Source of the DNA: Prorocentrum cordatum
Lineage: Eukaryota > Sar > Dinophyceae > Prorocentrales > Prorocentraceae
DNA length: 64,000 nucleotides
Assembly (NCBI GenBank): GCA_963575745.1
Contig: CAUYUJ010019282.1
Coordinates: 504,712-568,711 of the forward strand
Direction: 5' to 3'
The notes under the pieces are model-generated. The model searched no databases, was not told where the DNA came from, and was given only the letters and a program-made list of their open reading frames with translations. Shown here one piece after another: positions 1-10,166 of the stretch. How positions within the stretch are numbered: position 1 is the first letter of the stretch; each line of letters starts with the position of its first letter. The position numbers and the translations under genes were made by a program.

Positions 1-80
1 TCCTCCTCCTGATCCCCCTCCTCATCCTCCTGTTCTTCCTCCTCCTCCTCCTCCTCCTCCTCCTCCTCCTGCTCCTCCTC
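1..80. repeat. (TCC)n microsatellite
   Basis: Imperfect TCC trinucleotide run that starts at or before the window edge. It makes long Ser/Pro/Glu-rich open frames that I do not regard as genes. Confidence 0.9.
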
Positions 81-738
81 CGCCTCCGCCACTGCGGCTG
101 ATATCAACGTGAAGAGCGAGCGACCTTTGGTCGGAGCGTTCAGCGAAGCGCAGGTCGAACGACGGAGCGGGCGAGATAGCAATCCCACTCACTTCGAAGC
201 GACGCGCGGGCTGTGATTCCTTCGTCGTCTTGCGCGTGGCCCTGATTGGAGAGCCTCCAATGATGCGCCAAACGGCCCGAAATGCCTCTCACCGCTGCTA
301 CACACGTGGAGTCGATCCCTGGGGCCCTTGGAGCCTCGCTTAAGAAACTGCCAGGCGGAGGAAGCTCCCAAATGTGATACCTGCTTCGAGTGCCTTCAAA
401 TTGGGATACCTCCTCGTGGGGCCCCGGAATTTGGATTGCTTCTCATGGACCCCCCCGCGGAGAGGTGTCTCAAGTCTTCTCCTCAGACGACCTGAACATC
501 CGCGTTCTCAATTTTCCTGACGACTGACGTTCGTTAACTCGACTGGCAGAGCGAATTGGAGCAGTCCCTAGCCCAAGCGCTAGCGCGTGCGTAGGCACGG
601 GCGCGGGCGCAGGAATCGGCGCAGGCTCCGCTTCCTATATTCATGGGATAGGGAGGGGGGAGACTCGGGGACCATCGGGACTTCTGGGCCTTGGCGGACG
701 CAGTATAGAGGGATAGCTGGCGGGCTCCTTCTCAAAAT
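81..738. other. No gene recognised
   Basis: Mixed-composition stretch with only short open frames and no recognisable domain, repeat unit or RNA gene. Confidence 0.6.
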
Positions 739-1290
739 CTAACAATCCCCGCCCCTCGGGTGCGGCACAACATCGGACATCCCCGCTCCTCGGTCTCCCG
801 CCCCCACTCCCTCACCTTCCTCCTCGCACCCACCGCCGACACTCCCCACGCCCTCGCCCTGCCATGGCGCACGCGCCCCACCCCCGCCCTTCCGCACTGC
901 CACGGCTCTCGCTTGGCCTCCGCACAGGGCAGACCCGCCCCCCCCTCCCGTTCCTGCCGCTCCCTCCCTCACCCCACCGCTATACCCGGCCCCACCGCCG
1001 ACCCTCCATAAGCCCTCGCCCTGCCCCGCCCCTCCCCCACCCCCCCCACCCTTTCGCCATGCCTCTGGGCCCCCGCCCCGGGCGGGGAGGCGGCGGCGGG
1101 CACCAGCTGCCAGGCAGCGCGCGGGCACGCGCGAGCGCCCTGCCGCGGTCGGGGGGGGATGGCCGGAGGAGCGGCTGGGCGGAGGGGGGGGGAACGGAGC
1201 TTGTGGACGCTGTCGGCCCTCTGGGGACATCTGAGGGCCTCTGGAGGCCTCTGGGGCCCTCTGGGGGCCTGCAGGAGAGGAGGGATACAA
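739..1290. repeat. C-rich low-complexity tract
   Basis: The plus strand is strongly C-biased, with degenerate repeated phrases such as CCCTCGCCCTGCC (near 850 and 1015) and short CTGGGGGCCT-type repeats near 1210-1270. All six frames stay open for long distances because of this bias. No domain is visible, so it is treated as non-coding. Confidence 0.6.
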
Positions 1291-1384
1291 GATGGAGGAG
1301 GAAGAGGAAGAGGAGGAGGACGAGGAGGAGGAGGAGGAGGAGGAGGAGGAGGAACAGGAACAGGAGGAGGAGGAGGAGGAGGAG
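1291..1384. repeat. (AGG)n microsatellite
   Basis: GAG/AGG trinucleotide run with a few interruptions, the complement of the TCC runs seen elsewhere in the window. Confidence 0.9.
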
Positions 1385-2201
1385 CAAGCAAAGCAAACAA
1401 CTATCTGACCAAAAGTTTCCCTGAGCAACGAAAAACAAAGAGTTGGATCTAACTGGCTAATGAAAACGACTTCCCACTGCGGGGGGGCCCTGTTGGCGGG
1501 GGGGGCGCACACGCCTGGAGACGGTTCCTAGGAGGCGCACTCCACTGGGCGTCTGATGGCACACCACCCAACATACGAAGCCCTCACAGCAAGACAACTA
1601 CACAAGGTCCACACGGCCTGCGCCCTTCCTCCGTCGCGCTGCGGATTTCGCACGCGCTTGGGGGACAAATCTTCTACCTTCGTCGAGCGCACGCCCCCGC
1701 GAGCCAGAAGTCGCTGCCCTCAACCAGGGCCGAAAGCGAAACCTCAGAGGCCCCAGGCACCGCTTCAGAAGACTCAGGGGGGGTGCGCCACGACGTGCAA
1801 GCCCCAGGCAACGTGCAGTACCCGAGAAGGCGGGCGGAGGAGGAGCAGGAGGACAACTCCGAGAAGCATGAAGACGATGGGGCCCGACCGAGCGACCGAG
1901 TCCAGGGCGATAGCTCGGAAACGCAGCCAGCGACAGGGCCCCCGAATTTGTGACAGGCGGGGCGCCATGGAAAGATAACCTCGACTGTGACATCTGGATT
2001 GGGGACGCGGTAGCAGCATTTGTGCGCCTTTCTTGGTAATACGCTCGGGACGGTATTGTCGTTCTACTTCCCCGAGCGCTGCTTCCTGCGATCCCATGCT
2101 CAGCGAAGCCAACGGCTGAGCCGTCGTTTCGGCTGATAACCAGCTGTTTGCCTGGATATCTATTATCCCTGCATTATGTTCCAACACTATCCACACTGGA
2201 T
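1385..2201. other. No gene recognised
   Basis: Unassigned sequence between the AGG run and the satellite. Open frames on both strands are short and overlap, with no recognisable motif. Confidence 0.55.
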
Positions 2202-2616
2202 TTAGGGTGAGTGGTTTCCAAAATGTGGTTCTCGCCTTAGCACCGCAGACACTCGTTTTAAACAATCGGACAAACTACACGGATTTAGGGCGGCATTGTT
2301 TCAAAGCCTGGCTCTCGCCTTAGCGCCGCGCACATTCGTTTTAAACATTTGCAAGCGGGTTGAGGGCGGGTGGTTTTCAAAGTCTGGCTCTCGCTGTAGT
2401 GCCGCGCACATTCTTTTAAAACATGTTTGTCTGAGGTTCACGGATTGAGGGCGGGTGGTTATCAAAATGTGGCTCTCGCCTCAGCGCCGCGCACATTCGT
2501 TTTCAACATTTGCACAAGTTTCACGAATTGAGGGCGGGTCGTTCTCAAAATGTGGCTCCCGCCGTAATTAGCGCCGCGCACATTCGCTGCCAATGTTTGC
2601 AAGACTTTCACGGATT
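2202..2616 (+). repeat. Satellite A, about five tandem copies (~82 bp)
   Basis: Each unit contains GGATTGAGGGCGGGTGG, then CAAAATGTGGCTCTCGCC, then AGCGCCGCGCACATTCG, then TTTAAACATTTGCA. Copies start near 2202, 2281, 2357, 2442 and 2525 and differ by point changes and small indels. The same unit, in the same orientation, forms a much longer array at 62,035-63,760, so this is a dispersed tandem family. No coding potential is proposed. Confidence 0.9.
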
Positions 2617-2639
2617 CCCATGGCCACCGTACCAGAAAC

Positions 2640-4020
2640 AATGTTCTGGAAGGGCCCCCCTGGCCCGGCGCGACCTTGGACCGAACGCGCCACGGGGGAG
2701 CGGAGGCCACGAGTCGCCGAAATATCGTTCCTTGACGCCCACGATGGCCTCCAGACGGCCTCCGAAGCTGCCAAGACGCCCCAAAAGGCCACCAAGATGC
2801 GTCCAAAAAAGGCCCCAAGAAACAAAAATCGTCCAAACCCCTTGGGGAAAACAGCATTTTTCGCATGCTCGCCTTTTCGGCTTTCACAACGTCGAAAACG
2901 GGCGAATTCGCCGGCCCAACGGGCCAGGGCGTGCTAAGATCTCCGGTACCTGGTTAACAGTATTTCTAGTTCGCGCGCGCGGGGCGGCCCCTGGGGGTCC
3001 CCGGACGTGACGAAAAGTACCCCGGCAAGGTCCCGGCAAGTCCCCGGCAAGGTCCCGGCAAGTCCCCGGCAAGGTCCCGGCAAGGTCGGGCCAGAGATGC
3101 CGGAGTTCTGTTATAGGGCCCCAGGACGGGCCAAGAGGTCCCCAAGAAGCCTCCAAGACGGTCCAAGAGGGCCCCGAGACGGCCAAAGATCGCCCGAAGA
3201 CGCCCAACAGGGCCCCAAGACAGCCCAAGAGGCCTCCAAGACGCCCCAAGGGCCTTCCAAGAGGCCTCCGAAGAGGGCCCCAAGAGGCCAAAATCGTTGA
3301 TTTTCATTGTTTTTTTCTATGTTTTTTGCGTTCTGGCTTTTTCGGCTTCCGGACGCTCCAAGACGGCCCAAGAGGCCCCCAAGACCGCTCCAAGACGGCC
3401 CACGAGGCTCCCAAGACGGCCCCGGAACGGCCCAGGAGGGCCCCCAAGACGGCCCAAGTGCCGCCCAAGACGGACCAAGAGGCCCCAAGACGGGCCCAAG
3501 AGGGGCTCAAGAGGGGAACCGAGAACTGAAAAATCGAGCCCTCCGCCCCAGAAGGCGCCCAGGAGGCCCCAAAAAGGCCCCAAGAGGCCCCCAAGAGGCC
3601 CCCAAGACGCCCCAAGAGGCGCCCAAGAGGCCCAAAAGAGGCCCCAAGAGGCCCCAAAACGGCCCCCAAGAGGCCCCCAAACTCGGCTAGCCCACAACGG
3701 TGCGACAATATGGGCCGGCGGAATGAGCGAAGCGATGAATAAACCTTCAATATCGCCCCTGGACGGCCGAAGGGGCCCCCAAGAGGGGTCGAAGAGGGTC
3801 AAAAAAAAACACGAAGCCCCCAACACAGCCCCAGAGGGTCCCCAGACGGCTCTCAGAGGGAGTCCAAAGGGCACCTTTTCGAGCCTTCGGCCCCAAGACC
3901 CCCCCAGCCTGCCCCAAGAACACCCCAAGATGCCCTGAGGGACCCCCAAGAGAACCTCAAAGGCCTCCAAGAAGCCCACGGGAAGCCCCCAAGAGGCTGC
4001 AAAACTCTGCCTAAGATCCT
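2640..4020. repeat. CCAAGAGGC-type minisatellite (family M1)
   Basis: Long array of a roughly 10-12 bp unit, CCCAAGAGGCC / CCAAGACGGCC, with a denser sub-array of CCCGGCAAGGT / CCCGGCAAGT near 3020-3088. Between 3300 and 3345, and again near 3690-3760, short non-repetitive spacers interrupt it. Minus-strand frames translate to long Gly-Ala-Ser-Trp-Gly-Pro-Leu repeats, which are a by-product of the unit. The family recurs near 33,510-33,700 and 37,314-38,060. Confidence 0.9.
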
Positions 4021-4213
4021 TCGAGGCGGCCGGATATGGCCTGGAGACAAGCCAAGATGCCACCAAAAGGCAACAAAAGAGCACCAAGAGATACGATAAC
4101 AGCAACGGAGCACCAGGAACGATGTCAAGCGCTGTGTCATGATTCGGACAAGCCTCGTGAAATACAGCCCTGGAAGCGCAATAGTTTATATAGGGGTCGG
4201 CGGATGTGGCGTA

Positions 4214-4360
4214 AGCCTATAGAATAATGCTCTGGAAGGGCTCAGGATTGTCAGGGCGCAACCAGTTACGTTGATTCGCGGCGTGGGGTTCCAGGGATGA
4301 TGCTCTGGCACGATCCTAGATCGTAGAGACGCAACAGTCAGGTTGACTCGTTTGGAGCGC
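4214..4360 (+). repeat. Repeat B, two imperfect copies (~75 bp)
   Basis: Units contain ATGCTCTGG, CAGGGCGCAAC and GTTGATTCGCGGCG. Similar units occur at 63,770-63,930, where they again lie next to satellite A. The pairing suggests one higher-order satellite at both ends of the window. Confidence 0.7.
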
Positions 4361-5026
4361 TTCAGAATCTACAAACATTTGCCTCCTAACGAGGCAGTTC
4401 CTCAGTGGAAGTGAACCCTTTGTAGAAACCTGTCAAAAAAGGGAGCTGGGGGGAGGGTTCATTCCTACATCGTTGACGCGTCTTGGGTTGACCCTGGTCC
4501 TCCTCCTCATCCTCCTCTTCCTCCGCCTCCCCTTCCCTTCCTTTTTCCTCCCCCGCTCCCGCTTCCATCTCCCGCGCCCTGTTCCCCGGCCTCTGGTAGC
4601 CATGCGCGCGACCGAGGCAGGCCGGGCGGGCGGCGGCGAGGGTCAAGATCCGGGGCGGCTGGCGGCTGAGGGGCGCGTCGGCGGACGACGATGGCCGAGA
4701 GAAGGGAGGGGGAACAGAGAGGGAGGGAGGACGCACCAGTTCGGACAGAGGGTCTGTGCAGGCCACCCCCGCCAGGCCTACCTCGAAAGGCGGGAGATGC
4801 CGCGGTGATAAGCAACGGTGGGGAGATGACCCTCCCCCCTGGCGCGACCAGTGAAGACCACGACTGGAAAACGGTAAAGGCGAGACTCGCCCCTTCTGCA
4901 CGCCCGTGAGCAGGATGCATCAGCTGCACATACGCTCTGGCATGAATGATCCAGTGCCCGCGGCAAAGAAAGCGCCACCTTGGGGCATCCCCCGCGCCTG
5001 GCTGCCCGGGAGAGACCCCTAGGCGA
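4361..5026. other. No gene recognised; TCC-rich patch
   Basis: Contains a CT-rich patch at about 4497-4570 and otherwise unassigned sequence. No domain is visible in any frame. Confidence 0.55.
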
Positions 5027-5163
5027 GCAGGCGATCGGGCCTGATGAAGGTCGATCCAGGCGGTCTGTGCACTTTGGGATCTGTCAAGACGATGTCCTGA
5101 CTGTTACTGGATACTACGAAGCTTGACACCGTCTGGTAGCACACTGTTGCAGCGTCGTGGTCA
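5027..5163 (-). repeat. Dispersed repeat D, minus copy
   Basis: Read on the minus strand, this segment aligns with 50,938-51,077 on the plus strand: both begin CCACGACGCTGCA, share CAGTCAGGAC, and end GTCGA(C/T)C-CTTCATCA-GCCCGATCGC. Both copies are open in the same frame across the conserved part (Gly-Ser-Thr-Phe-Ile-x-Pro-Asp-Arg), so it may be a coding fragment of an unrecognised element. Confidence 0.7.
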
Positions 5164-5360
5164 AGGGAAGGGGAGGGGGGGGAGGGTCGGGGGAGGGGGA
5201 GGTCTGGAACTGGATCTGGACCGAGGCTCACCGTCAGCCTGAAAGAACATAGATAATGGACAGCCATACTCTACTATGAGAGAGGGTGAAAGAAGGGAGG
5301 GGGAGCGGAGAGGGAGGGACGGGAGGGGAGGGGGAGGGTCGGCGGTGAGCCTGGGGAAGT

Positions 5361-5477
5361 GCGAAAGGGCGGGCCTTTCCAGAGGGTTCGGAAGGCCTCG
5401 GGCCTTCTGAGAAGTGCTCTGAGCCTTCTCCGAAGGCACAGACCTTTCAGAAAGCGCGGGGGTTTCTAAGAAACCCT
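5361..5477. other. Cluster of consecutive short hairpins
   Basis: Perfect short stems follow one another: GAAAGG/CCTTTC (5363-5379), GAAGGCC-TCG-GGCCTTC (5391-5407), CTTC-TGA-GAAG (5404-5414), GCCTTC-TCC-GAAGGC (5423-5437), CTTTC-A-GAAAG (5444-5454) and GGGTTTCT-A-AGAAACCC (5460-5476). The arms resemble each other. Function is unknown. Confidence 0.8.
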
Positions 5478-5581
5478 GGGCGCTCCGCCGAGAGGGAGGG
5501 AGGGGGAGGATCGATCCGCCTCCCCATACCCTCCCACCCCCTCCGAGGGGGAGGAAGCGGACTGCTTGGATTCCCACAAAT

Positions 5582-5671
5582 GGTCCAATCGATCCTCCTC
5601 CTCCTCCTCCTCCTCCTCCTCCGCCTCCTCCTCCGCCTCCTCCTACAACAGGAAGGAGGATCGATTGGACC
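5582..5671. other. 18-bp perfect hairpin around a TCC loop
   Basis: GGTCCAATCGATCCTCCT (5582-5599) is the exact reverse complement of 5654-5671. The 54-nt loop is made of TCC/CCGCC repeats. It could form a cruciform or snap-back structure; it may have arisen by strand switching at the microsatellite. Confidence 0.85.
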
Positions 5672-5982
5672 GACACCGCCGACGCGGCGCGGCGCGGCGA
5701 GCGCGGGAGGATCTGCGGGGGGCCGAGGGTTGGATCGACGGATTGATCGACTGGGCGGCTGGCAACGGCAGCTGTGGCTCTGTGGCTGATGCTCAAGGCC
5801 AGTGGCAGGGGAGGCCGATGCAGACAAACGCCCAAGCAGAGGGGAGGAAAAGAGGAACAAAAAAACGAGACCGACGACGAAGACGGAAACGACGGCGACG
5901 ACGATGACGATGACAATGATGATGGTGGCGATGCTGATTATGGTGATGATGGCGATGATGCTGATGTTGGTGTTGATAATTG
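5672..5982. other. No gene; graded into GAC/GAT repeats
   Basis: The sequence becomes increasingly GAC/GAT/GGT repetitive toward the GAT run that follows. No gene is proposed. Confidence 0.6.

Positions 5983-6070
<88 letters not shown>
5983..6070. repeat. (GAT)n microsatellite
   Basis: Uninterrupted GAT/ATG run of about 29 units, translating to poly-Asp, poly-Met or poly-Ile in different frames. Confidence 0.97.
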
Positions 6071-6199
6071 AGCGTGATCCACCGCCGCTTTACTGTGGGA
6101 AATTCCCCCCTTTCGAAAATCCCCCTCCCTGCTGGAACCCCCCTACCCCCCCTTCCCCTGGCAAACCCCCCCTAACCCCTCCCCCTCCCCCCACCACCT

Positions 6200-6298
6200 C
6201 CGGAAAACTGAGGGAGTCACTACCGGTTCGAGCCCCACCCCCCCACCCCTTTCAGAAAACTGGGGGAGATCACTACTGGTTCGAACCCTCCCCCCCCT
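6200..6298. repeat. Two tandem ~55-bp units
   Basis: GAAAACTG(A/G)GGGAG, then TCACTAC(C/T)GGTTCGA(G/A)CC, occurs twice in tandem. The GGTTCGAACC block resembles a tRNA T arm but no cloverleaf surrounds it. Confidence 0.75.
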
Positions 6299-6304
6299 CA
6301 CGGC

Positions 6305-6866
6305 CGGCAAACGACTCCCGGGTCCGCACCACCGTCCGCACCACATCTCCCACCGCTGTCCCCAGCACCACCGTCTTTTCCCACCACCGTCCCTACTGTC
6401 CCCACCAGTGCCCCCACCAGTGTCGCACTGCCCCCACTGCCCCCGCCACTGTTCCCACCACGGTCCCACTCGCCCCACTTTCCCCACGGTCCCCACCACT
6501 GTCCCACTGTCCCCACTGTCCCACTGTCCCCGCCGCTGTCCCACTGAGCTGCCCCACTGTTCCCACCACTGTCCCCACTGTCCCCGCCGCTGTCCCCGCC
6601 GCTGTCCCCGCCGCTGTCCCCACTGTACCCCTGTCCCATTGTCCTACCACCGTCCTCGCCACCGCCCTCACCACTGTCCCCACCACCACAGTCCCCATCA
6701 CTGTCACACTGTCCCCACTGCCCCCACCACTGTCCCATTGTCCTCACACCAATGTCCCCACCACCGCCGTCCACACCATTGTCCCGCTGTCCCCACCACT
6801 GGCCCAGTGTCCCCACTGTTCCCACCATTGTCGCCGCTGTCCCCACTAGTGCCCCCACCAGTGTCC
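6305..6866 (+). repeat. CCCCACCACTGT minisatellite
   Basis: Degenerate repeats of CCCACTGTCCCCACCACTGT and CCCCGCCGCTGT. They give the Thr/Val/Gly-rich and His/Cys/Pro-rich frames seen on the two strands; no gene is supported. Confidence 0.9.
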
Positions 6867-7259
6867 ATGCGTTGCAGGCTCGCAGGGCGTGGCAGGCGTG
6901 GCAGTCCCTTGACGCCACAGGCGGTGCGCTGGGGGTGGGGGCCCTATGCGTTGCAGGCTCGCAGGGCGTGGCAGGCACGGCATTCCCTCGACGCCACAAG
7001 GGGGTGCGCTGGGGGGGGGGGGGGCCATATGCGCTGCAAAGCAGCAGGACGTGGCAAGCGTGCGGGTCCTCGACGCCACAGGCGGTACACTGGGGGTGGG
7101 GGCCCTATGCGCTGCAGGCTCGCAGGGCGTGGCAAGCGTGGCATTTCCTCGACGCCGCAGGGGCTGCGCTGGGGGTGGGGGCCCTATGCGCTGCAGGCTC
7201 GCAGGGCGTGGCAGGCGTGGCATCTCCTCGACGCCACGGGGGGTGCGCTCGGGGTGGGA
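6867..7259 (+). repeat. 79-bp minisatellite, five copies
   Basis: Units begin GGCTCGCAGGGCGTGGCA and contain CCTCGACGCCACAGG and GGGGGCCCTATGCG. Starts are at 6877, 6956, about 7039, 7117 and 7196, a period of 79 bp apart from one copy with a long G run (near 7010-7024). The array ends about 40 bp before the left candidate LTR. Confidence 0.9.
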
Positions 7260-7299
7260 TTTTGTGTCTTGTCAAGAACTGTAAACACGCTGGCTCGAA

Positions 7300-7560
7300 C
7301 AATTTGAAAGGGGCTGGGAGGCCCAACCAGCAGCTTCGCCTTAGGCGAAGCACGACCCCGGCTCTGTTGTACCGTAGTAACTATAGTCCCAGTAGTAGAG
7401 GGCATACCATCTTAAGCAGTAAGAAGCTTATTTGTGTGTCAATGGCCAATCGTATGCCTCACAATGAGGCGCAGTCATATCTGGGCGGCCGGCCGCTTGA
7501 GCCGACGCGGCCGCGGGCGCACGCTCGCTTCCGCTCCTTATGTCCCTCAGTTCGCTTTAG
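7300..7560 (-). repeat. Candidate 3' LTR of the copia-like element
   Basis: A 261-bp segment about nine-tenths identical, by eye, to 32,992-33,253 in the same orientation. The two copies bracket all pieces of the retroelement polyprotein. Both contain the hairpin GCTTCGCCTTAGGCGAAGC (8-bp arms, 3-nt loop). No TG...CA ends, primer-binding site, polypurine tract or flanking target duplication could be defined, so the limits are those of the similarity. It could instead be a dispersed repeat that happens to flank the element. Confidence 0.55.
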
Positions 7561-7718
7561 GATCGGGGGGGAGGGAGACGAAGCGTGGGTCCGCCGCCCC
7601 TATGAAGCAGGCGCAGCAGCTCATATACACAAAGGGCAACAAAAAGGGCGGCCATAAGGAAGGTAGACTCGCACGCAAGTTGCCTTGCCTGCACCGTCCT
7701 GGTACTTGAAGATACTCC

Positions 7719-9122
7719 TCAGGAGGCGGCTGCAGAACCTGATGTCTGGCCAGCCCGATAGGGGGCATGAGTCTTTAGGTCATGTTTGAAGGCCTGAATA
7801 CGTCCCATGACCTGGGGGAGCATCTCTCTATCGATACTCCCCTCGGTTTGACCGTCCACTGTCATATCGCGGGTGTCGCACCACTGAATAACGTGCACGA
7901 TGCCACGCTCCGTCACCTGTCGTATTCAACTGGTGCGTCCTAGAAGTGTACACTCAGTCGGCTTCTGCAAGTCCTTGCGTGACAAGGACTTAAAAACAGA
8001 CTCCGCATCTATGGTCAAAGTGACCTCGATGCTCAGGCCACCCATCTCAAGCATGTCTTTCAACTGAGTTGGCGCGAGCGGCCCTGCGCGGAGCTCGCGC
8101 AGAGTCACAGTCGTAGGATAACAGTCCTCTAAGTTATGGGCTGCTGCTAGTGTCTCCGCGGAATAACACGAGCGGACCTGCAAGCGGTGAGACATGCAGC
8201 GCGCATCGAACAAGTTGACGACAGGCTCACCCGATGGCGAGCTTCCACGCCGTAGCAGGCTTGCCCCGCGAATACCATAGCATTTGACGTCGTCATCGGC
8301 GTCTCCACTCAGGCGTCGGTATCCTGAGCCGCTGTGCAGGTCACCGTCGCCCGTAGGGGTCATCGCCTGATAGACGATCTTATTGGGGCAGGCCTGCAGC
8401 TTCCTGGTAATCGCGCCCAGTCGTCGCACTTGAATATTGGTCGGTTCATGGACGCGTTGCAGCGATGCAACATGCACCACCAACCACACCTGGGCGATTA
8501 ATACGTACGCCAGCGCACCCCTGAGGCTGACGAACATGTCTGCAACCAGATTGAATGCCTGAGCGTCAGCGTCGGCGCCAGTGAGTTCAGGACGGTGTAT
8601 ACCACGGAGCTGCTTGATGTATTCGTCTTGGCCAAGAGTGGCATTGCCGTCCTCATCCTTGGTATATATCACAACACATGTGGTGCATGTGTGATTGTTG
8701 AGTTTACGCGTACCAAAGGTGTCTTCTACACACTTGGCACACTTGCCAACGGCGTCCTCAGTGACGGCCATATTGATATTATCAACATGTTTGGCCGTAA
8801 GCAGGTTGCTGCTCGTCTCGAACTCCTCGTCGTAGGACGTGGGTCGGACACCAGCACCTCGCGCGGCCCATCTGAGCTTTAATGGGAATGTTCGCGGTGC
8901 ATATTTGGCACCAGCGCCTGGCTTCAAGCACTGCCAGCAATGCCTTGACTCGTCGTAGTATTCGAATCCTGGGAGAGTCCGAAGCACCGTGGCCGATCCA
9001 GGCGGCAAAGTAAAGCACGCCACGCGTTCCTTTTCACAAGTTCCCTCAGCAAGTTCCTGATAGGTCAACCCTATCAGGAAAGCCACGTTGATGTCGAAAG
9101 AAGCAATGATTGCTTCTTGCAC
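7719..9122 (-). pseudogene. Copia-type reverse transcriptase and RNase H
   Basis: Sense order: RT core starting ASFDINVAFLIGLTYQELAE, then LKPGAGAKYAPRTFPLKLR, then the active-site box TAKHVDNINMA, followed by an RNase H region with LHSGSGYRRLSGDADDD and ending QWCDTRDMTVDGQTEG. This is the layout of Ty1/copia pol, which copies element RNA into DNA and degrades the template. The box normally ending in two aspartates reads HVDN (Asp to Asn), and the first RNase H acidic residue appears to be Gly (HSGSG). An in-frame TGA at about 7930 splits the C-terminal 65 residues from the rest. The copy cannot be active. Confidence 0.93.
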
Positions 9123-9125
9123 GCT

Positions 9126-10130
9126 GCCGCGCTAGCGAGTAGTCTCTGGCTTGACCGCCGCGCCGTTCCCGAAAAGGCTTCTACGTCGAGGGATTCAAAG
9201 TCCATGAAGCCTCGGAGTACCAGGCGCAATCAGATTTCACGTTCCATCTCGCCCTTTTCGTTCCTCACAAACTTCCATTTGTGCAAAAACCTCGAAGTCA
9301 TGATGTCTGACGCTATAGATATGTTTTGCGTTTTGGAACACTTACTGTCAGACCATGTTTTGAATTTAGTGTAGAGGGCCTTCGATACTTTCTCGGGATT
9401 CGCCTGGATGCCAGCCTTCGCGAGGACGTCGTCTTCCTTGATTCCTTGACGACCATAGCTCGCTTTGCAGCGGCGGTAACATATACTCGCATAGTGGCCA
9501 CGCGGTCGGCATAAGGTATCATGCGTTGTTGTTCGGACAGGACTACCTTTGACATTTCTGCCGTGAAGCAGAGTTCTACAGACTGCCGGTTTCGCATGAC
9601 TCCGGTCCGTAGCTGCAGTCTTCGACCATGGAACACATTAGGACATCATACGTCTCCTCGATGTCGGAGTCGTGTGTGCGCCCCCACTTAGGCAGGTGCC
9701 CCCGCTGTTCATCAGCTACAGTGATTAGCGCACTTTGGTGTGGGACCATATGTGTGGGTATTGTGAAAAGGTCCTCTGGTGGAGTTGCCTCCAGCAGTTC
9801 CTTTTCACCTTGTAGTTTTGCACACCACGCTTCCACAACGTGTGACTCAAGATCGGCCTTCGATTCCTCGTAAATCGTGGAACGCCGTCCATCACCATGT
9901 CGCGGTTCGGCTTCTGAGGCTTCTCCTGCGGTTCCATCCGGTGTCAGTGCACCCGCCAATTCCTCAAACCTTGTCATGTCCTTATCAATACCTGCTTGAG
10001 GATTGGTGGACTTTGGGCACTGGATAATCCTCGACTGTGATGACCCTGTTATGTCGTGTATGTTCAACGCGGTGCCTTCTGCTTCATAGTAGTGAAATCC
10101 TGGATCCACGTCCTTGTCATAGTGGACCAA
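9126..10130 (-). pseudogene. RT N-terminal region and integrase-RT linker
   Basis: The linker reads VHYDKDVDPGFHYYEAEG to DIEETYDVLMCSMVEDCSYG in one frame, then shifts near 9620 to LCFTAEMSKVVLSEQQRMI and RVATMRVYVTAAAKRAMVV, a stretch that precedes the RT fingers in this family. Further frameshifts run to 9126. It lies in order between integrase and RT and is separated from integrase by an in-frame stop at 10,167. No independent function is proposed. Confidence 0.75.
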
Positions 10131-10166
10131 TGTGCAACTGTCAGCATAAGCAACCGAAGGTACTTT

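Noticed and set aside
2884-4105. Repetitive Gly-Ala-Ser-Trp-Gly proteins on the minus strand
   Set aside because: They arise from the CCAAGAGG minisatellite and appear in several frames at once; the same happens at 33.5 and 37.3 kb.
6225-6290. GGTTCGAACC blocks resembling a tRNA T arm
   Set aside because: They are part of a two-copy ~55-bp tandem repeat, with no acceptor, D or anticodon stems around them.
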